Shown: one piece after another, positions 36,279 through 43,760 of the stretch
Position numbering within the stretch: position 1 is the first letter of the stretch
Layout of the letters: the number at the start of each line of letters is the position of its first letter
NCBI RefSeq assembly: GCF_020532675.1
Contig: NZ_JAJAVE010000001.1
Coordinates: 558,001 to 622,000 of the forward strand
Length of the DNA stretch: 64,000 bases
From: Methylobacillus gramineus
GTDB taxonomy: Bacteria; Pseudomonadota; Gammaproteobacteria; Burkholderiales; Methylophilaceae
Direction: 5' to 3'
Translations under genes and position numbers: made by a program
Notes under the pieces: generated by a model
Databases searched by the model: none
Seen by the model: the letters and a program-made list of their open reading frames with translations, nothing else
What the model was told of the DNA's origin: nothing

Positions 36279-37277
36279 ATGAATTATGAACTCTATTCGG
36301 GTAAGGAGATCCTTGTTACCGGTGGCCTAGGTTTCATTGGATCTAGTCTGGTTAAAAGGTTAATTGACCACAATGCCAAAGTCACTGTCGTTGACAGTCT
36401 TTTGCCCCTTTACGGTGGTAATGCGTTTAATCTCAGTGGCTATGAAGCGCTAGTCAAAATCAATATCAGTGACGTGCGTGATAGCCATGCTATGGCTTAC
36501 CTCATCAAGGGCAAAGACTATCTTTTTAATCTAGCAGGGCAAACTAGCCATCTAGATTCCATGACTGATCCGATGACGGATCTGGACATCAATGCTGCAG
36601 CTCAGCTCTCCATTCTTGAGGCATGTAGACAGCATAATCCAGCGGTGAAGATTGTGTTTGCCAGCACCAGGCAGCTTTACGGCAAACCTGAATATCTGCC
36701 TGTAGATGAAACACATCCGGTTAAGCCTGTGGATGTTAATGGCATCAATAAGTTGGCAGGTGAGTGGTATCACATCCTCTATAACAATGTTTATGGGATT
36801 AAAGCCTGCGCCCTCCGCCTGACTAATACTTATGGGCCGGGTATGCGCGTCAAGGATGCCAGGCAAACTTTTCTGGGTATCTGGTTGCGCAGGGTGATTG
36901 AAGGTCAGCCGATTGCCGTATTCGGGGATGGCCAGCAACTACGCGACTTCAATTATGTCGATGATGTGGTGGATGCTTTGTTACTGGCGGCGGCCAGTCA
37001 AGATGCCGAGGGCCAGGTATTCAACCTGGGTAGCGAGGAGGTTGTCAGCCTCCAGCAAGTGGCAGAAATGATGACAAAATTGCAACCCGGTTCCCGTTAT
37101 GAAATTGTGCCTTTCCCCGCAGAAAGAAAGGCAATAGATATTGGCGACTACTACAGTGACTTCAATAAAATTAAAAGCACGCTGGGCTGGAGCCCCAAGG
37201 TAAATTTACAGCAAGGCCTTGCTGCCAGCTTGGGCTACTATCGCCAGCATCATGACAAATATTGGGACAGCATATGA
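36279..37277 (+). CDS. NAD-dependent epimerase/dehydratase-like SDR lacking catalytic Tyr
   Basis: A 332-aa extended SDR with an intact cofactor loop TGGLGFIG (14-21), FASTRQLYGKP, and RLTNTYGPGM. In the YxxxK position it reads NGINK, so Asn154 replaces Tyr and Lys158 remains. Such a change normally impairs proton transfer, so the chemistry may differ from ordinary epimerases or the protein may be a non-redox partner. It overlaps a DegT aminotransferase gene by 4 bp, implying joint work on a nucleotide-keto-sugar. The upstream 99-bp gap could hold a promoter, though I see none clearly. Confidence 0.85.
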   Translation: MNYELYSGKEILVTGGLGFIGSSLVKRLIDHNAKVTVVDSLLPLYGGNAFNLSGYEALVKINISDVRDSHAMAYLIKGKDYLFNLAGQTSHLDSMTDPMTDLDINAAAQLSILEACRQHNPAVKIVFASTRQLYGKPEYLPVDETHPVKPVDVNGINKLAGEWYHILYNNVYGIKACALRLTNTYGPGMRVKDARQTFLGIWLRRVIEGQPIAVFGDGQQLRDFNYVDDVVDALLLAAASQDAEGQVFNLGSEEVVSLQQVAEMMTKLQPGSRYEIVPFPAERKAIDIGDYYSDFNKIKSTLGWSPKVNLQQGLAASLGYYRQHHDKYWDSI

Positions 37278-38374
37278 TTTTAATGAATGATTTCAAGGCT
37301 GAGCCTGAAGCTTTGATTGCAGCAGAACTGCAAGCCGTCGAACGTGTATTGCGCTCTGGTTGGTATGTATTGGGTGAGGAGGGTCGCAAGTTCGAGTCAT
37401 TGTGGTCCCAGTATTGCGGCACTTCTCATACCGTGGGTGTTGGTAATGGCATGGATGCCATTGAGATAGGTTTGCGCGCGCTGGACATCGGGCCGGGGGA
37501 CGAGGTGATTACCACTGCGATGACGGCTTTTGCGTCCGTGCTGGCGATCATACGAGCGGGTGCGACACCGGTATTGGCTGATATCAATCCTGATACTGGC
37601 TTGTTAAGCCAGGAAAGTGTCCGCCGATGCATCAATCAGCGCACCAAGGCTGTCTTGCTAGTACATCTTTATGGCCAGATCAGGAATATGCAATCCTGGG
37701 TGGACTTGTGCGATCAGCATCAGCTTGCTTTGCTGGAAGATTGCGCTCAAGCACACTTGGCGCAAGTGGAAGGCAAAGTGGCAGGAAGTTTTGGTCGTTT
37801 TGGCGCTTACAGCTTTTATCCAACTAAAAACCTAGGTGCCATTGGCGATGGCGGGGCTTTGGTGACATTAGAGCCTGCCTTGGCAGATAAGGCTGCAGTG
37901 CTAAGAAATTATGGCCAAAGTGTGCGTTATTACCATCCCGAGTTTGGCTTGAATAGTCGTCTTGACGAAATACAGGCAGCCTTGCTTACGGTCAGGCTAG
38001 GCTGGCTGGAACAATATACAAGCCATAGGCAATCAATTGCGGCTCAATACAGGCAGCAGTTAAATAACCCATACGTGCGCCTCATGCAAGCTCCAACAGA
38101 GCCATTAGCCCATGTGTATCATTTGTTTGTTGTATTAACGGAACACCGCGAAGCATTGCAGACCCACTTGCAGGCGAGTGGCGTCCAGGCGCTGATTCAT
38201 TATCCTGTGCCTATTCATCATCAGGAAAAGTGCAAAGACATATTGAGAGATCCAGCAGGGCTGCAGTTTAGTGAGGCCCATGCGTTGCAATGCCTCTCTC
38301 TGCCATGTCATCCCCAAATGTCTGAACAGGATGTTCAGGCAGTCATTGGTGCAGTCAATCGGTTTGCTCCTTAA
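37274..38374 (+). CDS. DegT/DnrJ/EryC1-family sugar aminotransferase
   Basis: A 366-aa PLP-dependent aminotransferase that would transaminate a nucleotide-linked keto-sugar. Family blocks are GNGMDAIEIGLRAL, LEDCAQAHLA, and FYPTKNLGAIGDGGA with PLP Lys185, then RNYGQ and NSRLDEIQAALL. I start at the ATG at 37274, which overlaps the stop of the SDR gene (ATGA); the TTG at 37262 would add four residues. The keto-sugar source could be the paired SDR, the Gmd product or the 4,6-dehydratase near 44 kb. Confidence 0.93.
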   Translation: MILMNDFKAEPEALIAAELQAVERVLRSGWYVLGEEGRKFESLWSQYCGTSHTVGVGNGMDAIEIGLRALDIGPGDEVITTAMTAFASVLAIIRAGATPVLADINPDTGLLSQESVRRCINQRTKAVLLVHLYGQIRNMQSWVDLCDQHQLALLEDCAQAHLAQVEGKVAGSFGRFGAYSFYPTKNLGAIGDGGALVTLEPALADKAAVLRNYGQSVRYYHPEFGLNSRLDEIQAALLTVRLGWLEQYTSHRQSIAAQYRQQLNNPYVRLMQAPTEPLAHVYHLFVVLTEHREALQTHLQASGVQALIHYPVPIHHQEKCKDILRDPAGLQFSEAHALQCLSLPCHPQMSEQDVQAVIGAVNRFAP

Positions 38375-38375
38375 C

Positions 38376-39326
38376 ATGGAGCATTTTGTTACGCTGTTTG
38401 ACAGTAAGTTTCTGCCTCAGGGTTTGTGCTTGCATGATTCACTGATGCGCCATGCTCAGCCATTTCACTTATGGATAGTCTGCATGGATCAGGAGGTGCA
38501 TGAGCAACTGGAAAAATTACAGTTGCCCCATGTTTCGCTGATGCGCCTGGCCGATTTTGAAAGCCAGGCATTGCTTGATGTTAAGTCCAGTAGGTCCAAG
38601 GCTGAATATTGTTGGACGATTACGCCATTTACTGCCGAATGGGTGTTTTCCCGGGATGTTAAAGTTGAGCGCGTGACTTATCTTGATGCGGATTTATTAT
38701 TTTACAAAGATCCCAGCATCCTGTTTCAGGAGTTTGAGCAAAGTGGCAAGCATGTCATGATCACTGAACATGCCTATGCACCCGAGTATTTCAAGTACTT
38801 GGAATCCAGCGGCAGATTCTGCGTCCAGTTCATGGTGTTTGATCGCAGTGATTCAGCGCGCGTGGTCATGCAATGGTGGCAGGCACGATGCTTGGAGTGG
38901 TGCTATGCGCGCTTGGAAGATGGCAAGTTTGGCGATCAGAAATATCTCGATGTGTGGCCTGAGATGTTTGCACAAGAGATACATATCCTCAAGCGTGTGG
39001 AACAGACCCTGGCACCCTGGAATGTGGATTATCTATTGCAAGGTCAAAAACCGGGGTTCAAGCCGGTATTTTTCCATTTCCACGCTTTTCGCATCATTGC
39101 CCCTGATTGCGTCAAGTTGTTCGAAGGTTATCGTATCGCAAGCACATCCCGCTATCTTTACGACGAATATCTGACAAGCCTGCGGCTACAGTGCAAGGTG
39201 TTGCATCAGCATGATATCCCTCTGGCCTTATTGCCAGAGCGGCATAGTGTTAGGTCGCGATTGAGGTCGTGGTTGATGGCGGCAAAGGGATTGTCTGTAA
39301 GAGTCAGGATTAATACCAGTGCCTAA
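38376..39326 (+). CDS. Putative GT8-like glycosyltransferase
   Basis: A 316-aa protein with a GT-A-like pattern: HFVTLFDSKFLPQGLCLHDSL at the N-terminus, a DxD motif in YLDADLLFYKDP, and NVDYLL late, similar to GT8-type transferases. No membrane segment is evident. I start at the ATG at 38376, one base after the aminotransferase stop; a longer in-frame extension back to 38271 overlaps that gene and does not look like protein of this family. The next gene starts with GTG inside its last codons. Confidence 0.78.
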   Translation: MEHFVTLFDSKFLPQGLCLHDSLMRHAQPFHLWIVCMDQEVHEQLEKLQLPHVSLMRLADFESQALLDVKSSRSKAEYCWTITPFTAEWVFSRDVKVERVTYLDADLLFYKDPSILFQEFEQSGKHVMITEHAYAPEYFKYLESSGRFCVQFMVFDRSDSARVVMQWWQARCLEWCYARLEDGKFGDQKYLDVWPEMFAQEIHILKRVEQTLAPWNVDYLLQGQKPGFKPVFFHFHAFRIIAPDCVKLFEGYRIASTSRYLYDEYLTSLRLQCKVLHQHDIPLALLPERHSVRSRLRSWLMAAKGLSVRVRINTSA

Positions 39327-40071
39327 AATCAGTATTATCACGGCAACATATAATGCTGCGCAGCATTTGCCACGCTTGGTTGAAAGCCTACTTAAGCAAA
39401 GTGATAGCGATTTTGAGTGGGTGGTAGCTGATGGTGGCTCCAATGATGAGACGCTGGCCTATCTCCAGGGGGTGGTCGGCCTTAATCTGCTGCTATCTGA
39501 GCAAAAGGATTTTGGCATTTATGATGCTCTCAACAGAGCCATCGCGTTGTGTTCGGGAGAATACTATATTGTGCTGGGAGCCGATGACCGCTTGTACCCG
39601 CATGCAATCCAGGCATTCAAAGAGGCGGCGAGCCAGTATGCCGCGGATATCGTCACCGCTAGTGTGGAGACTGAGTACGGCTTGCTGAAACCTGGTACCT
39701 CCAAGCCTTGCTTGCGCGGCCAACTTGCTTATATTTCCCAGCATTCAGTCGGAACTTTAATCAAGAAAAGCCTGCATCAGCGTTTTGGATACTACTCACG
39801 GCGCTTTCCCATCGCGGCAGATCATTACTTCATCAAGCGTGTCTGCGATGCCTCTGATACGGTGATCCATAGCGCCGATTTTGTTGCCGGATACTATCCG
39901 ACTACTGGCGTTTCCGGGGTGGATCTGCCTGGTTCCATGACAGAGTTCTTCCGCGTGCAACTGGAGACGGAGCGCAATGCTGCATTACAAGTGCTATTGT
40001 TCCTTCTGCGCCTGATCCGCTATGCGCCCAGCTTGATACGGTATGCAAAACGTAAAAACAATAATTTTTAG
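39319..40071 (+). CDS. Family 2 glycosyltransferase
   Basis: A 250-aa GT2 enzyme. The start PKISIITATYNAAQHLPRLVESLLKQS, WVVADGGSNDET, KDFGIYDALNRAI and the DxD-like LGADDRL are classical for the WcaE/WbbD-type branch. It uses a GTG start at 39319, overlapping the previous gene by 8 bp. It should act on the cytoplasmic face, transferring one sugar to the growing lipid-linked glycan. Donor not predictable. Confidence 0.9.
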   Translation: MPKISIITATYNAAQHLPRLVESLLKQSDSDFEWVVADGGSNDETLAYLQGVVGLNLLLSEQKDFGIYDALNRAIALCSGEYYIVLGADDRLYPHAIQAFKEAASQYAADIVTASVETEYGLLKPGTSKPCLRGQLAYISQHSVGTLIKKSLHQRFGYYSRRFPIAADHYFIKRVCDASDTVIHSADFVAGYYPTTGVSGVDLPGSMTEFFRVQLETERNAALQVLLFLLRLIRYAPSLIRYAKRKNNNF

Positions 40072-40080
40072 CATGTAGAC

Positions 40081-41166
40081 ATGAGTAATCAGGACGTTCT
40101 ATTTATCACCGCTTTCCATCCCGGAGGCACAGGATTTATTGGGGCCGGGGAGGCGATCAGCCACCAGCACCTTCAATTGCTTTGCGCGCAAGGGAAGCAG
40201 CTTCATGTGCTTGTGCTGGCCCCGGACTACCAGTCAGCCAATCCTGAAGTTGTTGCATTGTGTGCCTCTTATAACACCCTGACCCATACTCGATGGATGA
40301 CGCTGGCCGCATTGTGGCATTCATGCCGCCAAGGAAGTTTTTTGAGCCCGTGGCTGTTTACTCGTGTATCACCGCAAGCGCTGGATTTGATCGCCCAACT
40401 TATTAGCAAGTATTTGATATCAAATATTTACCTGGATTTCCCATCCTGCCTGGGGTTTTCCCCAGTGCTCAAGCATTTGACGTTGCATTACATCGTGCAT
40501 GATGTGGTATCGCAAAAAATTGAACGTCGCCCTTTGCTAGGATTTATGAGGCAATCTGTCTTGCGAATTGAGTGCTCTCTGCTGGCGCATATATTGCACT
40601 GCTATACCCTCTCGAGAAAAGATGCACTGAAATGCCAAGAAATAGGCTATACAGGGAGTATAGAAGTAATTGTCCCTGATAACCTACAGATGGGGCGAGT
40701 TAATGATGGTACCCCCATTATTGAGATCGTGAACCAATTTCCCGGCCGCAGAAACTTGGTTTTTTTTGGCAATATGCAGCGGGCTGAAAATCACTATTCC
40801 ATTCTAAGATTTTTGTTAACCAGTTATCCCATGATCTGGTTACGGCATCGTGACGTGCAATGCTGGATACTCGGTCTTGCACCGAGAAGGTTATTGCGCC
40901 TAATCGCCATCCTGCTACCAGGCGTAAGGGTGACAGGTTCTGTTGATGATCCAAATCAGGCTTTCAGAGAGGCAACATTTTGTATTGCTCCGGTTTATTA
41001 TGGTGCTGGTGTCAAGATCAAGGTCCTGCAAATGCTTGAGGCAGGCGCCACCGTGGTATCGACGCCAATAGGTGCAGAGGGCATACCTCATAGCGACAAG
41101 CTGATTACCGTGAAAAATCATCAATTGGCTGCTGCCATCAAGTCGCAGTTGGGTCGAGCGCGATGA
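40081..41166 (+). CDS. Family 1/4 (GT-B) glycosyltransferase
   Basis: A 361-aa GT-B protein. An N-terminal acceptor domain contains GGTGFIGAGEAISHQHL; the C-terminal donor domain has LVFFGNMQRAENHYS, APVYYGAGVKIKVLQMLEAGATVVSTPIGAEGI, the usual GT4-style ending with the conserved Glu. It follows the GT2 gene after 9 bp and overlaps the next glycosyltransferase (ATGA), so it is in the same operon. Sugar specificity unknown. Confidence 0.88.
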   Translation: MSNQDVLFITAFHPGGTGFIGAGEAISHQHLQLLCAQGKQLHVLVLAPDYQSANPEVVALCASYNTLTHTRWMTLAALWHSCRQGSFLSPWLFTRVSPQALDLIAQLISKYLISNIYLDFPSCLGFSPVLKHLTLHYIVHDVVSQKIERRPLLGFMRQSVLRIECSLLAHILHCYTLSRKDALKCQEIGYTGSIEVIVPDNLQMGRVNDGTPIIEIVNQFPGRRNLVFFGNMQRAENHYSILRFLLTSYPMIWLRHRDVQCWILGLAPRRLLRLIAILLPGVRVTGSVDDPNQAFREATFCIAPVYYGAGVKIKVLQMLEAGATVVSTPIGAEGIPHSDKLITVKNHQLAAAIKSQLGRAR

Positions 41167-42089
41167 ATACCGAGTGTCTATATCCCAGGATTGCGGTGCT
41201 CTTGGCCAGCTTCAACGGCCGGCAATGGATTGCTGATCAGCTTGCCAGTCTGTTGGCGCAAACCGGTGTCAACATCCACGTGTTTATTTCGGATGATTTC
41301 TCAACCGATGGCACTTGGGAATGGTTGTGCTCAAAGGTCACCACACAGGCCAATATCACTTTGCTGCCCCAGAAACATCGTACTGGCTCCGCTGGCAGAA
41401 ATTTTTATCGTTTGATTGTTGACGTAGATACTGTTGGCTTCGATTATGTAGCTTTTTCTGATCAAGATGACATATGGGAAGTAGATAAATTGAGTCGGCA
41501 TATTACCTTGCTGCAGGCCCATCAGGCGGATGGCGTATCATCCAATGTAAAGGCATTCTGGCCGGATGGTAAGACAGAAATTATCATGAAATCTCAAGCG
41601 CAACGGGAATTTGATTATATATTCGAATCCGCTGGGCCAGGTTGTACTTTCCTTATGACTCCTCGATTGATCGGCGAGGTGCGAACACTACTTAATCATC
41701 TTGATTCCCCTGCCCGCGATGTGAGCTTGCACGACTGGCTTACCTACGCGGTCGCTCGTGCTTTAGGATATAAATGGGTTATTGATGAAACCCCTTCAGT
41801 CCAATATCGGCAACATGCAAACAATGTGATCGGCGCTAATGTCAGTTTCAAAAGCAAATGGCTGCGTTTGAAAAAAATGCGCGATGGATGGTATCGTCAA
41901 CAAGTTATCAAGGTGACGCGTATTGCGTATGGATATTCCCGGCAAGAGGTTTTGCGTAGGCTATTGCTGCTGCTGGAGCAGCCTGGAATAGGGAGTCAAT
42001 TGCAATTGCTGGTCTATGTCTGGAAAGGCAGAAGATCTGTAACAGATCGGTTTTATTTGATGTCCGTAATTATATTCAACTTGTTTTGA
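41163..42089 (+). CDS. Family 2 glycosyltransferase (rhamnosyltransferase-like)
   Basis: A 308-aa GT2 enzyme. RIAVLLASFNGRQWIADQLASLLAQ, ISDDFSTDGTWEW and VAFSDQDDIW (with the DxD) are typical of the branch that includes rhamnosyl- and related transferases. A C-terminal basic/hydrophobic part (VIKVTRIAYGY..., LLLLLEQPG) may touch the membrane. It overlaps the GT-B gene before it by 4 bp. With the other transferases nearby it makes a repeat unit of several sugars plausible. Confidence 0.9.
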   Translation: MNTECLYPRIAVLLASFNGRQWIADQLASLLAQTGVNIHVFISDDFSTDGTWEWLCSKVTTQANITLLPQKHRTGSAGRNFYRLIVDVDTVGFDYVAFSDQDDIWEVDKLSRHITLLQAHQADGVSSNVKAFWPDGKTEIIMKSQAQREFDYIFESAGPGCTFLMTPRLIGEVRTLLNHLDSPARDVSLHDWLTYAVARALGYKWVIDETPSVQYRQHANNVIGANVSFKSKWLRLKKMRDGWYRQQVIKVTRIAYGYSRQEVLRRLLLLLEQPGIGSQLQLLVYVWKGRRSVTDRFYLMSVIIFNLF

Positions 42090-42093
42090 TGCT

Positions 42094-43032
42094 ATGAATC
42101 AACTTAGTTTTTTGGTGACTGGGGCAAATGGTTTCGTAGGGCGCGCCTTGTGTGCTGCATTACTTGAGCGTGGTTGCCAAGTACAGGCCGTATCGCGAAC
42201 TGCGAGATCTGACAGTTTGCTACCTACAATCGAGGTGGGGGATATTCATAGGGGTACGGACTGGGGAAAAATCCTGCAGGGCGTGGATGTGGTTATCCAC
42301 TTGGCCGCAAGGGTTCATGTTATGGACGACCAAGGGGCGAATACTTTGCGGGCCTATCTTGATACTAATTTGCACGGTAGCGTGCGTCTTGCGAGGGATG
42401 CAGCCAAGCAAGGTGTCAAGCGCTTTGTGTTTGTTAGCTCTGTGAAGGTCAATGGGGAGTGTACGCATGAACAACCATTTGATGAGGATACCCCACCTCA
42501 TCCGCAAGACCCCTACGGCATCTCAAAGTGGCAGGCCGAGCAGGCCTTGATACAGCTTTCTGCAGAGACTGGAATGGAGGTGGTGATTATTCGCCCTCCT
42601 TTGGTATATGGGCCGGGAGTAAAAGGTAACTTTGCGAGCATGATTAGGTGGGTAAAGGCCGGTGTTCCGTTGCCTTTAGGGGCTATTCATAATAAACGTT
42701 CGTTAATCTCGCTTGATAACTTGGTGAACTTGATTGTGACTTGTATTGATCACCCGGCGGCTAAGAATCAGGTTTTTCTGGCAAGTGACGGCGAGGATTT
42801 ATCTACAACAGATTTGCTAGCCCGCTTGGCGATGACTGCAGATGTTCCCTCAAGGCTACTTCCCATCCCAGCAGTATTGTTAAGTGCGAGTTTAACTATT
42901 CTAGGAAAAAAAACGATTGCCCAGCGTCTTTTGGGATCGTTGCAGGTGGATATATCCAAGACGCGGTCACTCTTGGGATGGAGTCCTCCGCTTTCTGTGG
43001 ATGAAGGCTTGAGGCGTTGTTTTGATATATAA
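42094..43032 (+). CDS. NAD-dependent 4-keto-sugar reductase (WbpV/WreQ-like)
   Basis: A 312-aa extended SDR with TGANGFVGRALCAAL, HLAARVHVMDD, FVSSVKVNGE and an intact YGISK (YxxxK). The HVMDD-type pattern and its place before a phosphoglycosyltransferase and a 4,6-dehydratase match the WreQ/WbpV group, which reduces UDP-2-acetamido-2,6-dideoxy-4-hexulose to UDP-QuiNAc (or an epimer). It starts 4 bp after the previous glycosyltransferase. This group assignment is from pattern and neighbourhood, not from alignment. Confidence 0.82.
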   Translation: MNQLSFLVTGANGFVGRALCAALLERGCQVQAVSRTARSDSLLPTIEVGDIHRGTDWGKILQGVDVVIHLAARVHVMDDQGANTLRAYLDTNLHGSVRLARDAAKQGVKRFVFVSSVKVNGECTHEQPFDEDTPPHPQDPYGISKWQAEQALIQLSAETGMEVVIIRPPLVYGPGVKGNFASMIRWVKAGVPLPLGAIHNKRSLISLDNLVNLIVTCIDHPAAKNQVFLASDGEDLSTTDLLARLAMTADVPSRLLPIPAVLLSASLTILGKKTIAQRLLGSLQVDISKTRSLLGWSPPLSVDEGLRRCFDI

Positions 43033-43040
43033 GGTTTATC

Positions 43041-43592
43041 GTGACTCGATTTTTTGATATTGTATTTTCGTTGCTGGGGTTGGTTCTTGGCTTGCCGTTT
43101 TTATTGCTGATTTATATTGCCGGCCTCCTAGATACGGGAGCCCCATTATTTCGCCAAATACGGGTGGGGCGTTACCAACAGCCTTTTACCCTGGTGAAAT
43201 TTCGTACAATGAAGGTTGACACGACTTCTGTTGCAAGCCATTTGGCTTCTGCGTCCTCAATTACCAAGCTTGGTAGTTTTTTACGGAAGACTAAGCTGGA
43301 TGAGTTGCCTCAACTATGGAATGTATTGAAGGGTGAGATGAGTTTGGTAGGGCCTAGGCCTAATTTGTTTAATCAGGATGAGTTGATTGCTGAGCGCCAG
43401 TTGTTGGGTGTTTACAATGCACGGCCAGGTATAACAGGAGTTGCCCAGGTAAATGATATTGATATGTCGACTCCCCGGCTTCTTGCTGAAACCGATGCCT
43501 TGATGCTGCGCAATTTGACATTGCCACTTTATTTCAAGCTTTTGTTCCAGACGGTATTGGGTAAAGGTCGGGGAGATCGTGTTGTACATTAA
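43041..43592 (+). CDS. Initiating phosphoglycosyltransferase (monotopic, PglC/WreU-like)
   Basis: A 183-aa bacterial sugar transferase that moves a sugar phosphate from a UDP-sugar to undecaprenyl phosphate. The N-terminal membrane-embedded helix (FFDIVFSLLGLVLGLPFLLL) is followed by FRQIRVG, VKFRTMKVD, LRKTKLDELPQLWNVLKGEMSLVGPRP with the catalytic Asp-Glu pair. It has the short single-domain form rather than the long WbaP form. A GTG start at 43041 has AAGG 6 nt upstream. It begins glycan assembly, probably with the product of the SDR before it. Confidence 0.94.
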   Translation: MTRFFDIVFSLLGLVLGLPFLLLIYIAGLLDTGAPLFRQIRVGRYQQPFTLVKFRTMKVDTTSVASHLASASSITKLGSFLRKTKLDELPQLWNVLKGEMSLVGPRPNLFNQDELIAERQLLGVYNARPGITGVAQVNDIDMSTPRLLAETDALMLRNLTLPLYFKLLFQTVLGKGRGDRVVH

Positions 43593-43760
43593 ATTTAGTA
43601 GTGGGTGCTCAATTAGTAGGAATTCTATATTTTAGGCTTTTGTATATGAGTCAAGCTCTACATTGTTTTAATTACTCGATAGACAAGTATTGGCGACGAA
43701 GCCAACTATAAGTCTGATTTTTTAGTAGAATGGAGCCGTTAATACGTACGGCTAACACTA

